Below are positions 56,036 through 64,000 of a stretch of DNA of 64,000 nt, piece after piece. Within the stretch, counting starts at the first letter, position 1; each line of letters opens with the position of its first letter. A program made the translations under genes and the position numbers. The notes under the pieces were generated by a model that did not search any database, was not told the DNA's origin, and saw only the letters and a list, made by a program, of their open reading frames with translations. Location of the stretch: contig WOFQ01000034.1 of assembly GCA_012184525.1 (NCBI GenBank), positions 248,001 to 312,000 of the forward strand, in the 5' to 3' direction. The stretch is from Xenoacremonium recifei (lineage: Eukaryota > Ascomycota > Sordariomycetes > Hypocreales > Nectriaceae).

Positions 56036-58272
56036 ATGTCTGTTCCTCAAGATGCCGGCACTGAGACTGCTCCAGCCTCTCTTCCTCTTCGATGGGCACC
56101 AAGACTCCCCCAAGGAGATAGGGCATCCCAACCAAGCCGAGTGTGTGATCGATGCATTCGGTTAGTCATTCCTTTCCCCTTCCCACTCCATCGTCCTGCT
56201 GACTTTGACCAAGGAGAAAAATAAAGTGTAAGGGAGTTTTTTGCACAGAGAGAAAAATATGATTAGAACGGCCGCTGACAAACGGCACTGGGTCTGGTGC
56301 AGGCGATCTGGGATCTCCTCAATGTTCGGCCTGTATCGAGGCGAGAATTACCTGCACCTATTCGCGTACTCGGAAGAGACCAGGTCCTATCAGAGGCTCT
56401 CACAGAAAACCTAGAGGCCTCGCGAAGCAAGGGCAGGTCTCACAAGATGGTATATCCCTTTACCTTCCTGAAATCAAGACTAGTTTGCTGAATTATTCTA
56501 GAAACAGGGCCCCCTACCACCGTGAGCCGCACAGCGATCAGAACTCCAACCGAAATCTTACCATTTTTGCCACAATATGAAATATATACAATATCTCAGT
56601 TCCAGTCCATCTCATCGGATAGCATGGATCTAGCGCTTCACAACTCCCAGCTTTCTCTGGAGCAGGAGCAAGAATTGTATATTTCCCGGCAACTCCTCGA
56701 TTGCAAATGCTGACAGGCCCCGGCAGGCACCAAAACTTTGCTTCGACGATAAACACGGTCTTTCCCTTGTTTCAACAGGCGTCTTTCCCCGGCCAGCTGA
56801 AAGATAAGATCATCTGCGGCTCTCTCCTCTCTGTCATTAATACTCTTTCTGCCAAGACCATCGAGACGCATTTTTGGCATGCATATGTGGACATGGATTC
56901 CGGCTTGAGATGTCTAGCCGACTCCATAGCGGTTGATGTAGAAAGTCCTACGGATCCGCTGGCCCTGAGCCAGTGGCGTACCGCCTGTTTGCTTGCATGG
57001 TATTCCTTGAACCAGACCGTTAGCAAGGGTGAAGCAATCCGTATTGCCGTATTGACAAGGAAAGCGTATCAATGTGGGCTGCATCAGATTGACAGCACCA
57101 CAGAAAGGGCTACGTATGGCTGGGATATGCTTGACGAGGACCTTCTGGAAGACTGGCGTCAAGTTTGGTGGTGTGTGCGGATCTTGGATTGCCACATCAG
57201 CTTCTTGACAGCGATGCCGCACCAAATCGAACCAGAAAGTGTATTCACTGCGCTACCGCAAAATTTACCACCGGATCACTGCAACCAGAATCCCACCGTA
57301 CAAAAGCTTTTTCTTCCATTAGACCGGTCAGCTCTTTGGAAGCTTGTTCAAGATATCTCAAACGTTCAAGGAGACAGGACCTCTAGTTTGCATATAGCTA
57401 TAAGCTCGATCTTGCGAGAGGCCGTGACTCTGCGTCGTCTTCAATGTCAAAATCCCAGCCAGTCAATCCGGGAGCGCATGTCGACAGTGGAGAACAATCT
57501 CACCGCTATGCAACTCGCTCTGCCGAGCAATTACATGCAGCAGACTCGAGACTTCCTCCATGGAGAATCGGATATAACTTACCACCATCGCTTACTGACT
57601 CTATTGAAGATTTACGCCACACGACTGATTCTCCGTCTCCCATTCCGGCTTCACAATGCGTCCCAATGGCACACACGATGGCAAGAGAGCCTCGAGATCT
57701 GCTATGACATGGTAGCTGTGATTCAAAAATGGGATATCCGATGCACCCCGGCGATTGATCCCGCAGTATGCTTTGTCGCACTTTCTCTTCTTATAATTTT
57801 GCATTTGCACAACCTATCCAATGGACTATCAAGACCACCGATCCGTGAACAACTTGCGCGTCGAAAGAACATCATCAGGCTATTCCTCCAGAATTATGCC
57901 TCTTTTTGGGCACTGCCTAAGTTCTTTCTAGGTATTCAATTGACTGTCCCCCGCAAGACGAATACAAGAGCGCTAATTCTTTGATTCATAGATTGCTACG
58001 ATACATTCGCGCTCAAGTACGTCGAGCCCCTAAACCCAGGAGGAATCGATTATGTCATCGAGCAGTTCAACGGGCCGCTTAATAGGAAATGGCTTTCCTT
58101 CTTATCCATTACACTTCCTGTCAGCACTTGTGCCAGCGAGTTTCAACCTGTGAACCCAAGTTCCAGTCTGCCCGCTACGGCGCCGAGCATTAGTGAAGGA
58201 CTCTTATTCGGTGAAGACTTGGGACTCTGGGATAATTTCACTTGGCCGGCAGGGTTGGGGGAAGTATTCTAA
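56036..58272 (+). CDS. Zn2Cys6 transcription factor, candidate cluster regulator
   Basis: Six exons (56036-56160, 56214-56227, 56303-56449, 56502-56676, 56727-57931, 57992-58272) give 648 residues. The zinc cluster CDRCIRRKIKC, DLGSPQ, CSACIEARITC spans three exons, and the middle one is only 14 bases long. The joint at 56677-56726 (50 bases, GCTGAC branch) connects two otherwise offset frames. The rest is the fungal regulator domain with IRIAVLTRKAYQCGLHQID and WRQVWWCVRILDCH, ending in the acidic LLFGEDLGLWDNFTW tail. It is the only Zn2Cys6 gene inside the right-hand island, so it is the best candidate for its local regulator. It is convergent with the next MFS gene. Confidence 0.83.
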
Positions 58273-58337
58273 AGCTTCAATTCGAGTAACAGGAACTGGT
58301 GAATTATTGTATAACTGCGGTCTAGCTTACATAGCTT

Positions 58338-59534
58338 TTACAGTAAGTCGTTGGAATTTAGCGCTAAAAGACTGAAGCCATAACAAAGAGTGATAATCCC
58401 AGAAATCATGCTTATTAGAGGAGTCTTATCCGCCGACGTTAGCAAGGTAGCGTTGAGTAGACTGCCAACAATGCCCGCAATACCCCATGCTGCGAGGACT
58501 TCACCATAGTTCTGAGTAAACACCCGAGAAGATGCGCTCTTCATCTTGACCAAAGCGGGTAGAGTTCCAAAACCTGTTCCATGGCCAAAGAGGACAGCGC
58601 AGAGAGTAATCAATGCCAGGGAAGGGTGCCCAAACATGGATAGCAGAACAAGCAGGATCCCCCTAAAGCAGAGCAGCCCGACGAACATGAGCCTAGGTCC
58701 CAAGGACGCGGAAACGTATGGAGCTAAAGGACCCGAGACTCCCAGAGCAATCATGCTGCACGGTAATATGTTGGCTGTTGAAGAGGAGTCTGCGCGCCAA
58801 GTGTCTATCACACGCGGTAGGGCGGCAAAAACTGCCATGCCCGGTAATGCATTGAAGAAGAGGAGGACTGAGTAAAAGCCCCGAGCGTCAAATGAGCTCT
58901 CCTGGGTATGCGACGAGCCTGAGTCCGCTTTGACGTGATCGGACAGGACGAGATACGTTACGCCACCGATCGCAGCAAAAGTCAGGCCAGCGGTAACAAG
59001 GGCTTTTCCGCATTCCATTTCCGTCGCCATGTCCAAATGGAAAATTGCAGAGGCATAAAAAGTGGCTGCTGCGCCAGAAGCAAAGCCTAGGGGCCCTATG
59101 GCGCTCCGGGCGGTTGCGAGGGTTGGGAAAGCCTTGCCAACTGCAATAACAACAGCAAGATATGTCCATCCAACACCGACCCCGGCGACGGACAGACAGA
59201 GCAAAAGCCATTCGAAAGAGAGGTTCTGGATCGATAGGCCAGCACCCACCAAGCCCGCACCCCAGAGTGCAGTGCCTCTAGCGATGGCGCCGTGAGGTCC
59301 CGGGTAGGCAATGAGGGAAGCGCTCGTCATGACACCCACGGTAAGACCCAAAGATGCCGCAGCAAATGGAGCATATGAAGCTGCAACAGAAATCCCAAGA
59401 AGTCGAGGTAGCTGAGCTTGCAGGGCTCCGAGTGCATATACCGCGCCAACGCTGAACATGTTGGCAAAACTGGCCACCGCCACAGCCGAAGGCGACGTCC
59501 CGGGCTGAAGTGACGGAGACCTAGGTGATGACAT
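58338..59534 (-). CDS. MFS transporter, OFA/monocarboxylate-like
   Basis: Single exon, 398 residues, about 12 helices with short loops. The first helix region, ASFANMFSVGAVYALGALQ, and the loop GWTYLAVVIAVGKAF resemble oxalate/formate antiporter-type transporters. No further signature allows a substrate to be named. Only 65 bases separate its stop from that of the convergent regulator. It lies next to, and on the same strand as, the nitrilase, so it may import the nitrile or export the acid product. Confidence 0.8.
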   Translation of the reverse strand: MSSPRSPSLQPGTSPSAVAVASFANMFSVGAVYALGALQAQLPRLLGISVAASYAPFAAASLGLTVGVMTSASLIAYPGPHGAIARGTALWGAGLVGAGLSIQNLSFEWLLLCLSVAGVGVGWTYLAVVIAVGKAFPTLATARSAIGPLGFASGAAATFYASAIFHLDMATEMECGKALVTAGLTFAAIGGVTYLVLSDHVKADSGSSHTQESSFDARGFYSVLLFFNALPGMAVFAALPRVIDTWRADSSSTANILPCSMIALGVSGPLAPYVSASLGPRLMFVGLLCFRGILLVLLSMFGHPSLALITLCAVLFGHGTGFGTLPALVKMKSASSRVFTQNYGEVLAAWGIAGIVGSLLNATLLTSADKTPLISMISGIITLCYGFSLLALNSNDLL

Positions 59535-60110
59535 TGTTTATCAGGACCAAACCAAACACGATCTACAAAGAAGGAGTGAAGATAATGGGAGATCGTATGG
59601 AATTTGCGGTCGATTTCTGCAAGAAATAAGTTGACAAAAACAGAGCTCGAGGCCAAGCTGCATGAATGAAAGGGGCGGAAGGTCAGCTGCTTCTGAGCCC
59701 GGCATTAATTAGGTAAAGGATCCATTAGTAAAGAGAGGCGGACCAGAAGCCGCCTGGGTGGATATCCAGCGGGCACACGGAGAACTTCGTGCGGAGTAAT
59801 CCGAGCGTCTTGATTATCGAATCTCTATCACGTTAGGGTTTGAAGATCTGTAGGGCGGTCGAAGGCCTGATCTCAAATAGTATAGGTGTATTACCGCCGC
59901 AGGAGGTTCGTGGTTCAACATCAGGGTCTCAGAAAGAGCACTAGGGAGAGGATCGGCACAGAGAAAATGCTATTATAAGCTGAAGAGGACGGAAATGCAA
60001 TTGCAAGAGACATGGTTTTTCTTATTCAGTCATCATGCCGACGAGTTATTACACAAATTGTCCGGCTATCTTCTAATCCTCACCCTTGTGCTCTCGCTTA
60101 GAGCGACTCC
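59535..60110. other. Gap between MFS start and nitrilase 3' end
   Basis: 576 bases; no gene or distinct motif recognised. It should hold the promoter of the MFS gene. Confidence 0.35.
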
Positions 60111-61205
60111 TTATACATCCTGCTCCTCGACAAGCATCGGGGCAACCTTAGCTGCAGGGTCCTCTGTAAATGTAACAGGTTCGCGCCTAGTCCTATTGAC
60201 CTGCAGTTGGAACACATCCAGACGTTGATAGCCACCGACGACGTCGTGATATTGCTTTCCCTCAATACAACGATCCAGTTCCATGTCAGAATAGAGAACG
60301 CCCTCTGCGTCTTGCAAATATTCGACCTTGGTTTGCTCATTGTTGCTCTCATTGACGATAAACGACGGGCAGGGCACCCCCGTGGGATCCAAGACCATGC
60401 TCACTCCACGAGCCGCGCTTTGCAACTCGTTGCGAATGAGATCTGGGCAGCTAGAGCCCTCCACTATAGCCTCAACTCCCCTCTCATCCAAGAATCCGCT
60501 GCACATAATACCAAATGCCTTGGCCTCAAAGCAATGTGCCGCAGCCCTGATCCTGTTAGCCATCACATTGTCGTAGTTAGGCTTAGCTTTCCCCGCGTCA
60601 GTGGCTGCTCCGGTGGTGATCAGCCGTGTTGGCCAAAGAGGCGGCCATGAAGAAATGTGAATCTGCTCGCGTTGCGCCATCAGCGTGTACCGAGCGAGGG
60701 GATTCGTGTTCTCGCCGCAGATGAGACCACCGATGCGCCCGAATGGCGTGTCGACCACGCGCAGGCCAAAGCCATCTCCAGGGCTCCAGATGAGCTTTTC
60801 GAAAAAGGTTGGCATCAGCTTGCGGTGGTGCACAGCAACATCTCCGTCTTGGTTGATGACGAGGTTTGAGTTGTAGAGACAGGCCACGCTGGAGCGGGAC
60901 TTCTCAGAGATACCAACGCTGATCACCGTTTTGGTCTCTCTAGCCGTCTCGCAAAGAGCCCGTATCTCGTCGCCATCGGCGTAGACAGACTCTTTGACCA
61001 TGCGATGGAACAGGTCGTGGTTGTCGGTCGGGGGGCGTAGAGCACTCCATACTGGAAAGGCTGAGATGTGTGTTTCGGGGAAGACAACGAGGTTGGCTGC
61101 ATTTGCGGCCGCCTGTCGCACAATTGAAATGGTCTTGTCTGTCGTAGCTCGAGCATTGAGGAAGATAGGAGCAACGTGGCAAACAGCCACGCGCGTGATA
61201 GGCAT
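60111..61205 (-). CDS. Nitrilase (Cys-Glu-Lys triad)
   Basis: Single exon, 364 residues from the ATG at 61205; the frame is open further upstream but MPITRVAVCHVAP is the normal start. The triad is Glu44 (FPETH), Lys129 (HRKLMPTFFEKLIW) and Cys163 in GGLICGENTNPLAR. The CGENTN form is known in arylaceto- and aliphatic nitrilases. The enzyme converts a nitrile to acid and ammonia. It lies on the same strand as an MFS gene and has tandem CGG repeats upstream. It may be a catabolic add-on or act on a cluster intermediate. Confidence 0.88.
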   Translation of the reverse strand: MPITRVAVCHVAPIFLNARATTDKTISIVRQAAANAANLVVFPETHISAFPVWSALRPPTDNHDLFHRMVKESVYADGDEIRALCETARETKTVISVGISEKSRSSVACLYNSNLVINQDGDVAVHHRKLMPTFFEKLIWSPGDGFGLRVVDTPFGRIGGLICGENTNPLARYTLMAQREQIHISSWPPLWPTRLITTGAATDAGKAKPNYDNVMANRIRAAAHCFEAKAFGIMCSGFLDERGVEAIVEGSSCPDLIRNELQSAARGVSMVLDPTGVPCPSFIVNESNNEQTKVEYLQDAEGVLYSDMELDRCIEGKQYHDVVGGYQRLDVFQLQVNRTRREPVTFTEDPAAKVAPMLVEEQDV

Positions 61206-61940
61206 GATGAAGGCCTGCAATGTGAACGAAAGACGGTAAAAAATGTGATCAGAATCTGGCAGGAAGTAATGGTTGTAATTGATTTGGAGCGCACAACAAT
61301 AGAGGCGTAAGAGCCAGTACTCCGTACTGAGTTCACTAATACGCCCCTCTAGCGATGACATGGATCGATCCCGAACTGAGGGGTAGAGCCAAAGACCCTT
61401 GCCCTTCGACGGATATCACGGGACGGATATTGCGGGATGTACGGCTCCAAAATCTGGTGCCGAGTCGAGGTGTTTTTGCTTTCGGTCACACTTCTAGGCA
61501 CAAGCTCTCGTTAATGTCGTGAACACGAAATTAATGTTGAGGTTCCCGGGATTGTCTGTTTCATAGAGGTGTTACTTCCAACGTCTCTCCTACGTTGTCC
61601 TTAACGCTTCACCCTGCACGGTAATAGAAAATTAAAGGAACAAAAGAAATGTCTACTTGATGATTGATTTGGAGGATGTTGCTTTTAATATTCAGTATGT
61701 CAGTCACTTGGTACTCAAATAACCCTGACTTTTCCTTCTCACTCCGGCACGTCTTATCAAGAACTGAGCCAGCTCCAAGGTGGGATTTTCAATGTCATAA
61801 GATTGAGGGCACAGATTATTTGAGATTTAAAATAATCGTATTTAAATAAAGAGTTTCGCCAGGTTGGTTGACATAGAATGATAAAATAATAACTACTCTT
61901 TACGACCCTGAGATCATCTATAGTGGCCACTGGCATTTCA
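61206..61940. promoter_or_regulatory. Nitrilase promoter and flank
   Basis: 735 bases without a gene. Tandem 14-base units, ACGGATATCACGGG at 61409-61422 and ACGGATATTGCGGG at 61423-61436, lie about 205 bases before the nitrilase ATG. Confidence 0.5.
61409..61436. promoter_or_regulatory. Tandem ACGGATAT repeat, CGG half sites
   Basis: Two head-to-tail 14-base units differ at only two positions and each has two CGG triplets, a typical arrangement for direct-repeat binding by a Zn2Cys6 factor. Confidence 0.5.
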
Positions 61941-63627
61941 CTATGCTCCCTGCTTCTCACCAGCCTCCCGAGAAGTCTGCTCGAGACCAAGGACTGATGC
62001 GAGAGAAAGCCTGTCTGCCGCATCATCTTTGTCAAAGATCCCGGCCATCTCCTCCAAAGTGAAGCCACGAGTTTCTGGATAGGCGAAGTAAAGTACACAA
62101 AGATAGACAATCAACAAGGCCACATAGACGATATAGTACTTCCAACCTATTGCTTCAAGTGCAATGGGATTCACAAAGATGTTGAAGATGATAGCAATGA
62201 TACAAGACATCCACGTTACCATCAAGCCTCGGGATCGAAGACGGAACGGCCAGATCTCGCAAGGATAGGAGGTCAGTAGAGGGGTTCTGGAGATGAGTAT
62301 GATTAGTTTCGGTGACTGAGTTAAAAAGGAGTAGAAACTCACAGCGCAATATCGTATCCTGCGAAGTAAATAAAAACGAACGGGACAAAAGCCAGTCCCA
62401 GTGACTTGTGCCCTGTCTCACTAAAAGAGCCATACAGACCAGTCATAAGGACATAGCTGACAAGCATAACAGCGGCAGATATCAGGAATAGCGGGCGGCG
62501 GCCCAGTCGATCGACAGAGGCGGCACCAGCTACAGCCCACGGAAGATTCCAGGCCTGAAGGCAGGCAGAGATAAGAAGCTGGTCTTTTGTCTTTGTAATT
62601 CCGACAGACTTGAGCACAATGGTAAGGTAGTAGGACAAAATGCCGTTGCCAACCCACTGATCAAAGAAGCCCAGGGTGATTGAAATGAATAAGCGATGGC
62701 GGTTGCCAGGCGTTCGAATCATCTCCCTATACCCGGACGACTTCTCCGCCTCCAGCTCTGCTTGGATGCTGGTATGAATGAGCTGTAACTCTTCCTCGAC
62801 ATAAGGAGCGGACTCGTCGCCATCAGCATGGAACTTGGCCAGGGTTGCTCGTGCCTGATTCATCTGCCCCTTGGAGATCATCCACCTAGGGCTCTCGGGA
62901 AGAAGAAACATAGAAGGCAAAGCCAACGCAGGCATCAACAGCTGGAACCAGGACGGGATTCGCCAAGCCCAGTCTGACTGGATCGTCCGAGTGCCAAAGG
63001 TCACCCATGCGGCGACGATGCTGCCCACGTAGTAGCTCGTCATATAAAGTGCTGTGGCAATGCCTTGGTGAGTAGGGTACGCGGTCTCAGCAATGAGTGC
63101 CGGGCCTGCATTGTTCATGAAGCCCATGCTGCAACCTGCGAGAGTGCGGCCAACCATAAAGAGGGCCCGCGTTGGCGACACTGACTGTAAGATTGTGCCT
63201 GTTAACAAGCAAGCATATCCAGCCCAGATGACCTTTTTGCGTCCGAAGCGGTTGGAGCACCATGCCGCAGCCGTGGCGGTCACCGCAGCACCGATCCAGT
63301 AGAGCGTGTTGATAAATCCCAGCCAAGTGCCGGTCGGCTCTTCCATGAAGTTCATCCAGACAGTGAGAGATTGAAGACCATTGAGGAGAGAGCTGTCGTA
63401 GCCGTTGGCAGAAGCTAAAGGATTGAACTCAATTAGCAGGTGAAAAAGTACTCCTCAGAATTAAAAGACACGGGTTTCGAAAGACAGGCGTTGGTTTGAT
63501 GGCAAAACATACACAAGAATGTCAGGCAGATGAGGCTCAAATTAAGCCGGAGGAGAGAGGGACTTGACCACCAGCCCCTGTTTGGAACTGGGTGGCGAGT
63601 GGTACCAGGAGCTGTCTGAGCTGCCAT
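61941..63627 (-). CDS. MFS sugar porter, LAC12/lactose-permease type
   Basis: Exons 63513-63627, 62343-63414 and 61941-62286 give 510 residues. The start reads MAAQTAPGTTRHP, and the first joint restores SANGYDSSLLNGLQSLTVW, the first-helix signature of lactose and related permeases. NRFGRKK, RTLAGCSMGF, LLPESPRW, GRRPLFL and the C-terminal YPETRGFTLEEM are all sugar-porter motifs. It should import a disaccharide or oligosaccharide. It faces the right window edge with its promoter. Whether it belongs to the enzyme island is uncertain. Confidence 0.88.
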
Positions 63628-64000
63628 GATGACTTTGAGGTATGATATAACAACAAAGAGTCTGTATATAGCTTAACTCCATATTCTGGGGTCCTGGGTT
63701 CTGGAGAAGATGCAAACAAGAGTAATTCGTAGTCAAAGGATGCGGGCTCGTCTCAACTTTATGCAAAAATCGGCGTGTGGAGAAGAACAAATGCGTCTGG
63801 AACATGAAGCTCAAATGCACCTGGTCTTGAGATAGACCACGCGATCATTCGACTGCGATACCAACCCGAGATAGATAGGAGATGAAGACTACAGATATCA
63901 GGCGGGTCTGGAACCAGATTTGGTGTTCGAAGACTCGATAAACTAACAAATAAGTTTGGCGGTTCACCATCCGCTTTTCCCGCCTCACCATCGACCTGCG
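63628..64000. promoter_or_regulatory. Promoter of the LAC-type porter, cut by the window edge
   Basis: 373 bases with no gene. One SYGGRG-type site (GTGGAG) lies at 63777-63782. Whatever lies further upstream is outside the window. Confidence 0.35.

Overview
The window is nuclear DNA of a filamentous ascomycete (Pezizomycotina). Most genes carry short GT-AG introns of about 45-130 bases. Five regulators have fungal Zn2Cys6 zinc clusters and one is a bZIP protein. The transporters belong to fungal families (Dal5-like, MAL/LAC-type sugar porters, GPR1/FUN34/YaaH, MTR-like AAAP, DHA1). I cannot name the species. I rebuilt 33 complete genes and one partial gene. Exon joints were placed by eye from splice signals and reading-frame continuity, without transcripts. 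The set is almost entirely accessory: 6 transcription factors, 8 transporters and about 19 enzymes, with no ribosomal, tRNA or other core genes. This is typical of a dispensable or subtelomeric region.

Left part, 1-18 kb: nutrient scavenging. A Dal5-like transporter (cut by the window edge) is divergent from an arylsulfatase. Two Zn2Cys6 regulators, a roughly 1.1-kb terminal-inverted-repeat element with telomere-like tracts, a second arylsulfatase, a MAL-type sugar porter behind clustered CreA-type sites, and a third Zn2Cys6 regulator follow. Neither sulfatase has a signal peptide, so imported sulfate esters are the likely substrates.

Middle-left part, 18-26 kb: a Dal5-like transporter divergent from an M20 amidohydrolase, then an alpha/beta hydrolase with Cys in the nucleophile position behind an array of CCG/CGG palindromes, then a Zn2Cys6 regulator.

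Right part, 26.9-63.6 kb: a dense enzyme island that looks like an undescribed amino-acid-derived biosynthetic cluster with no PKS, NRPS or terpene synthase. It holds a divergent glutamine synthetase, an aldehyde dehydrogenase of succinate-semialdehyde type, homoserine dehydrogenase, homoserine kinase, an MTR-like amino-acid permease, a bZIP factor, an acetate/ammonium-type transporter, an FAD monooxygenase, an MDR reductase, an ACC-synthase-like aminotransferase, a gamma-type PLP enzyme, an NTF2-like protein, a PaiB-like FMN protein, a cytochrome b5, a DHA1 exporter, a CocE/X-Pro-peptidase-like hydrolase and a Zn2Cys6 regulator. Beyond these lie an MFS protein, a nitrilase and a LAC-type sugar porter. 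My working model (inference) is aspartate semialdehyde to homoserine to O-phosphohomoserine, then gamma-replacement by the PLP enzyme and tailoring to a non-proteinogenic amino acid. The duplicated glutamine synthetase would serve as ligase or self-resistance copy. A short motif, ATCTCCG (extended AAATCTCCG), recurs in several intergenic regions of the core (about 41.9-55.7 kb) and suggests co-regulation.
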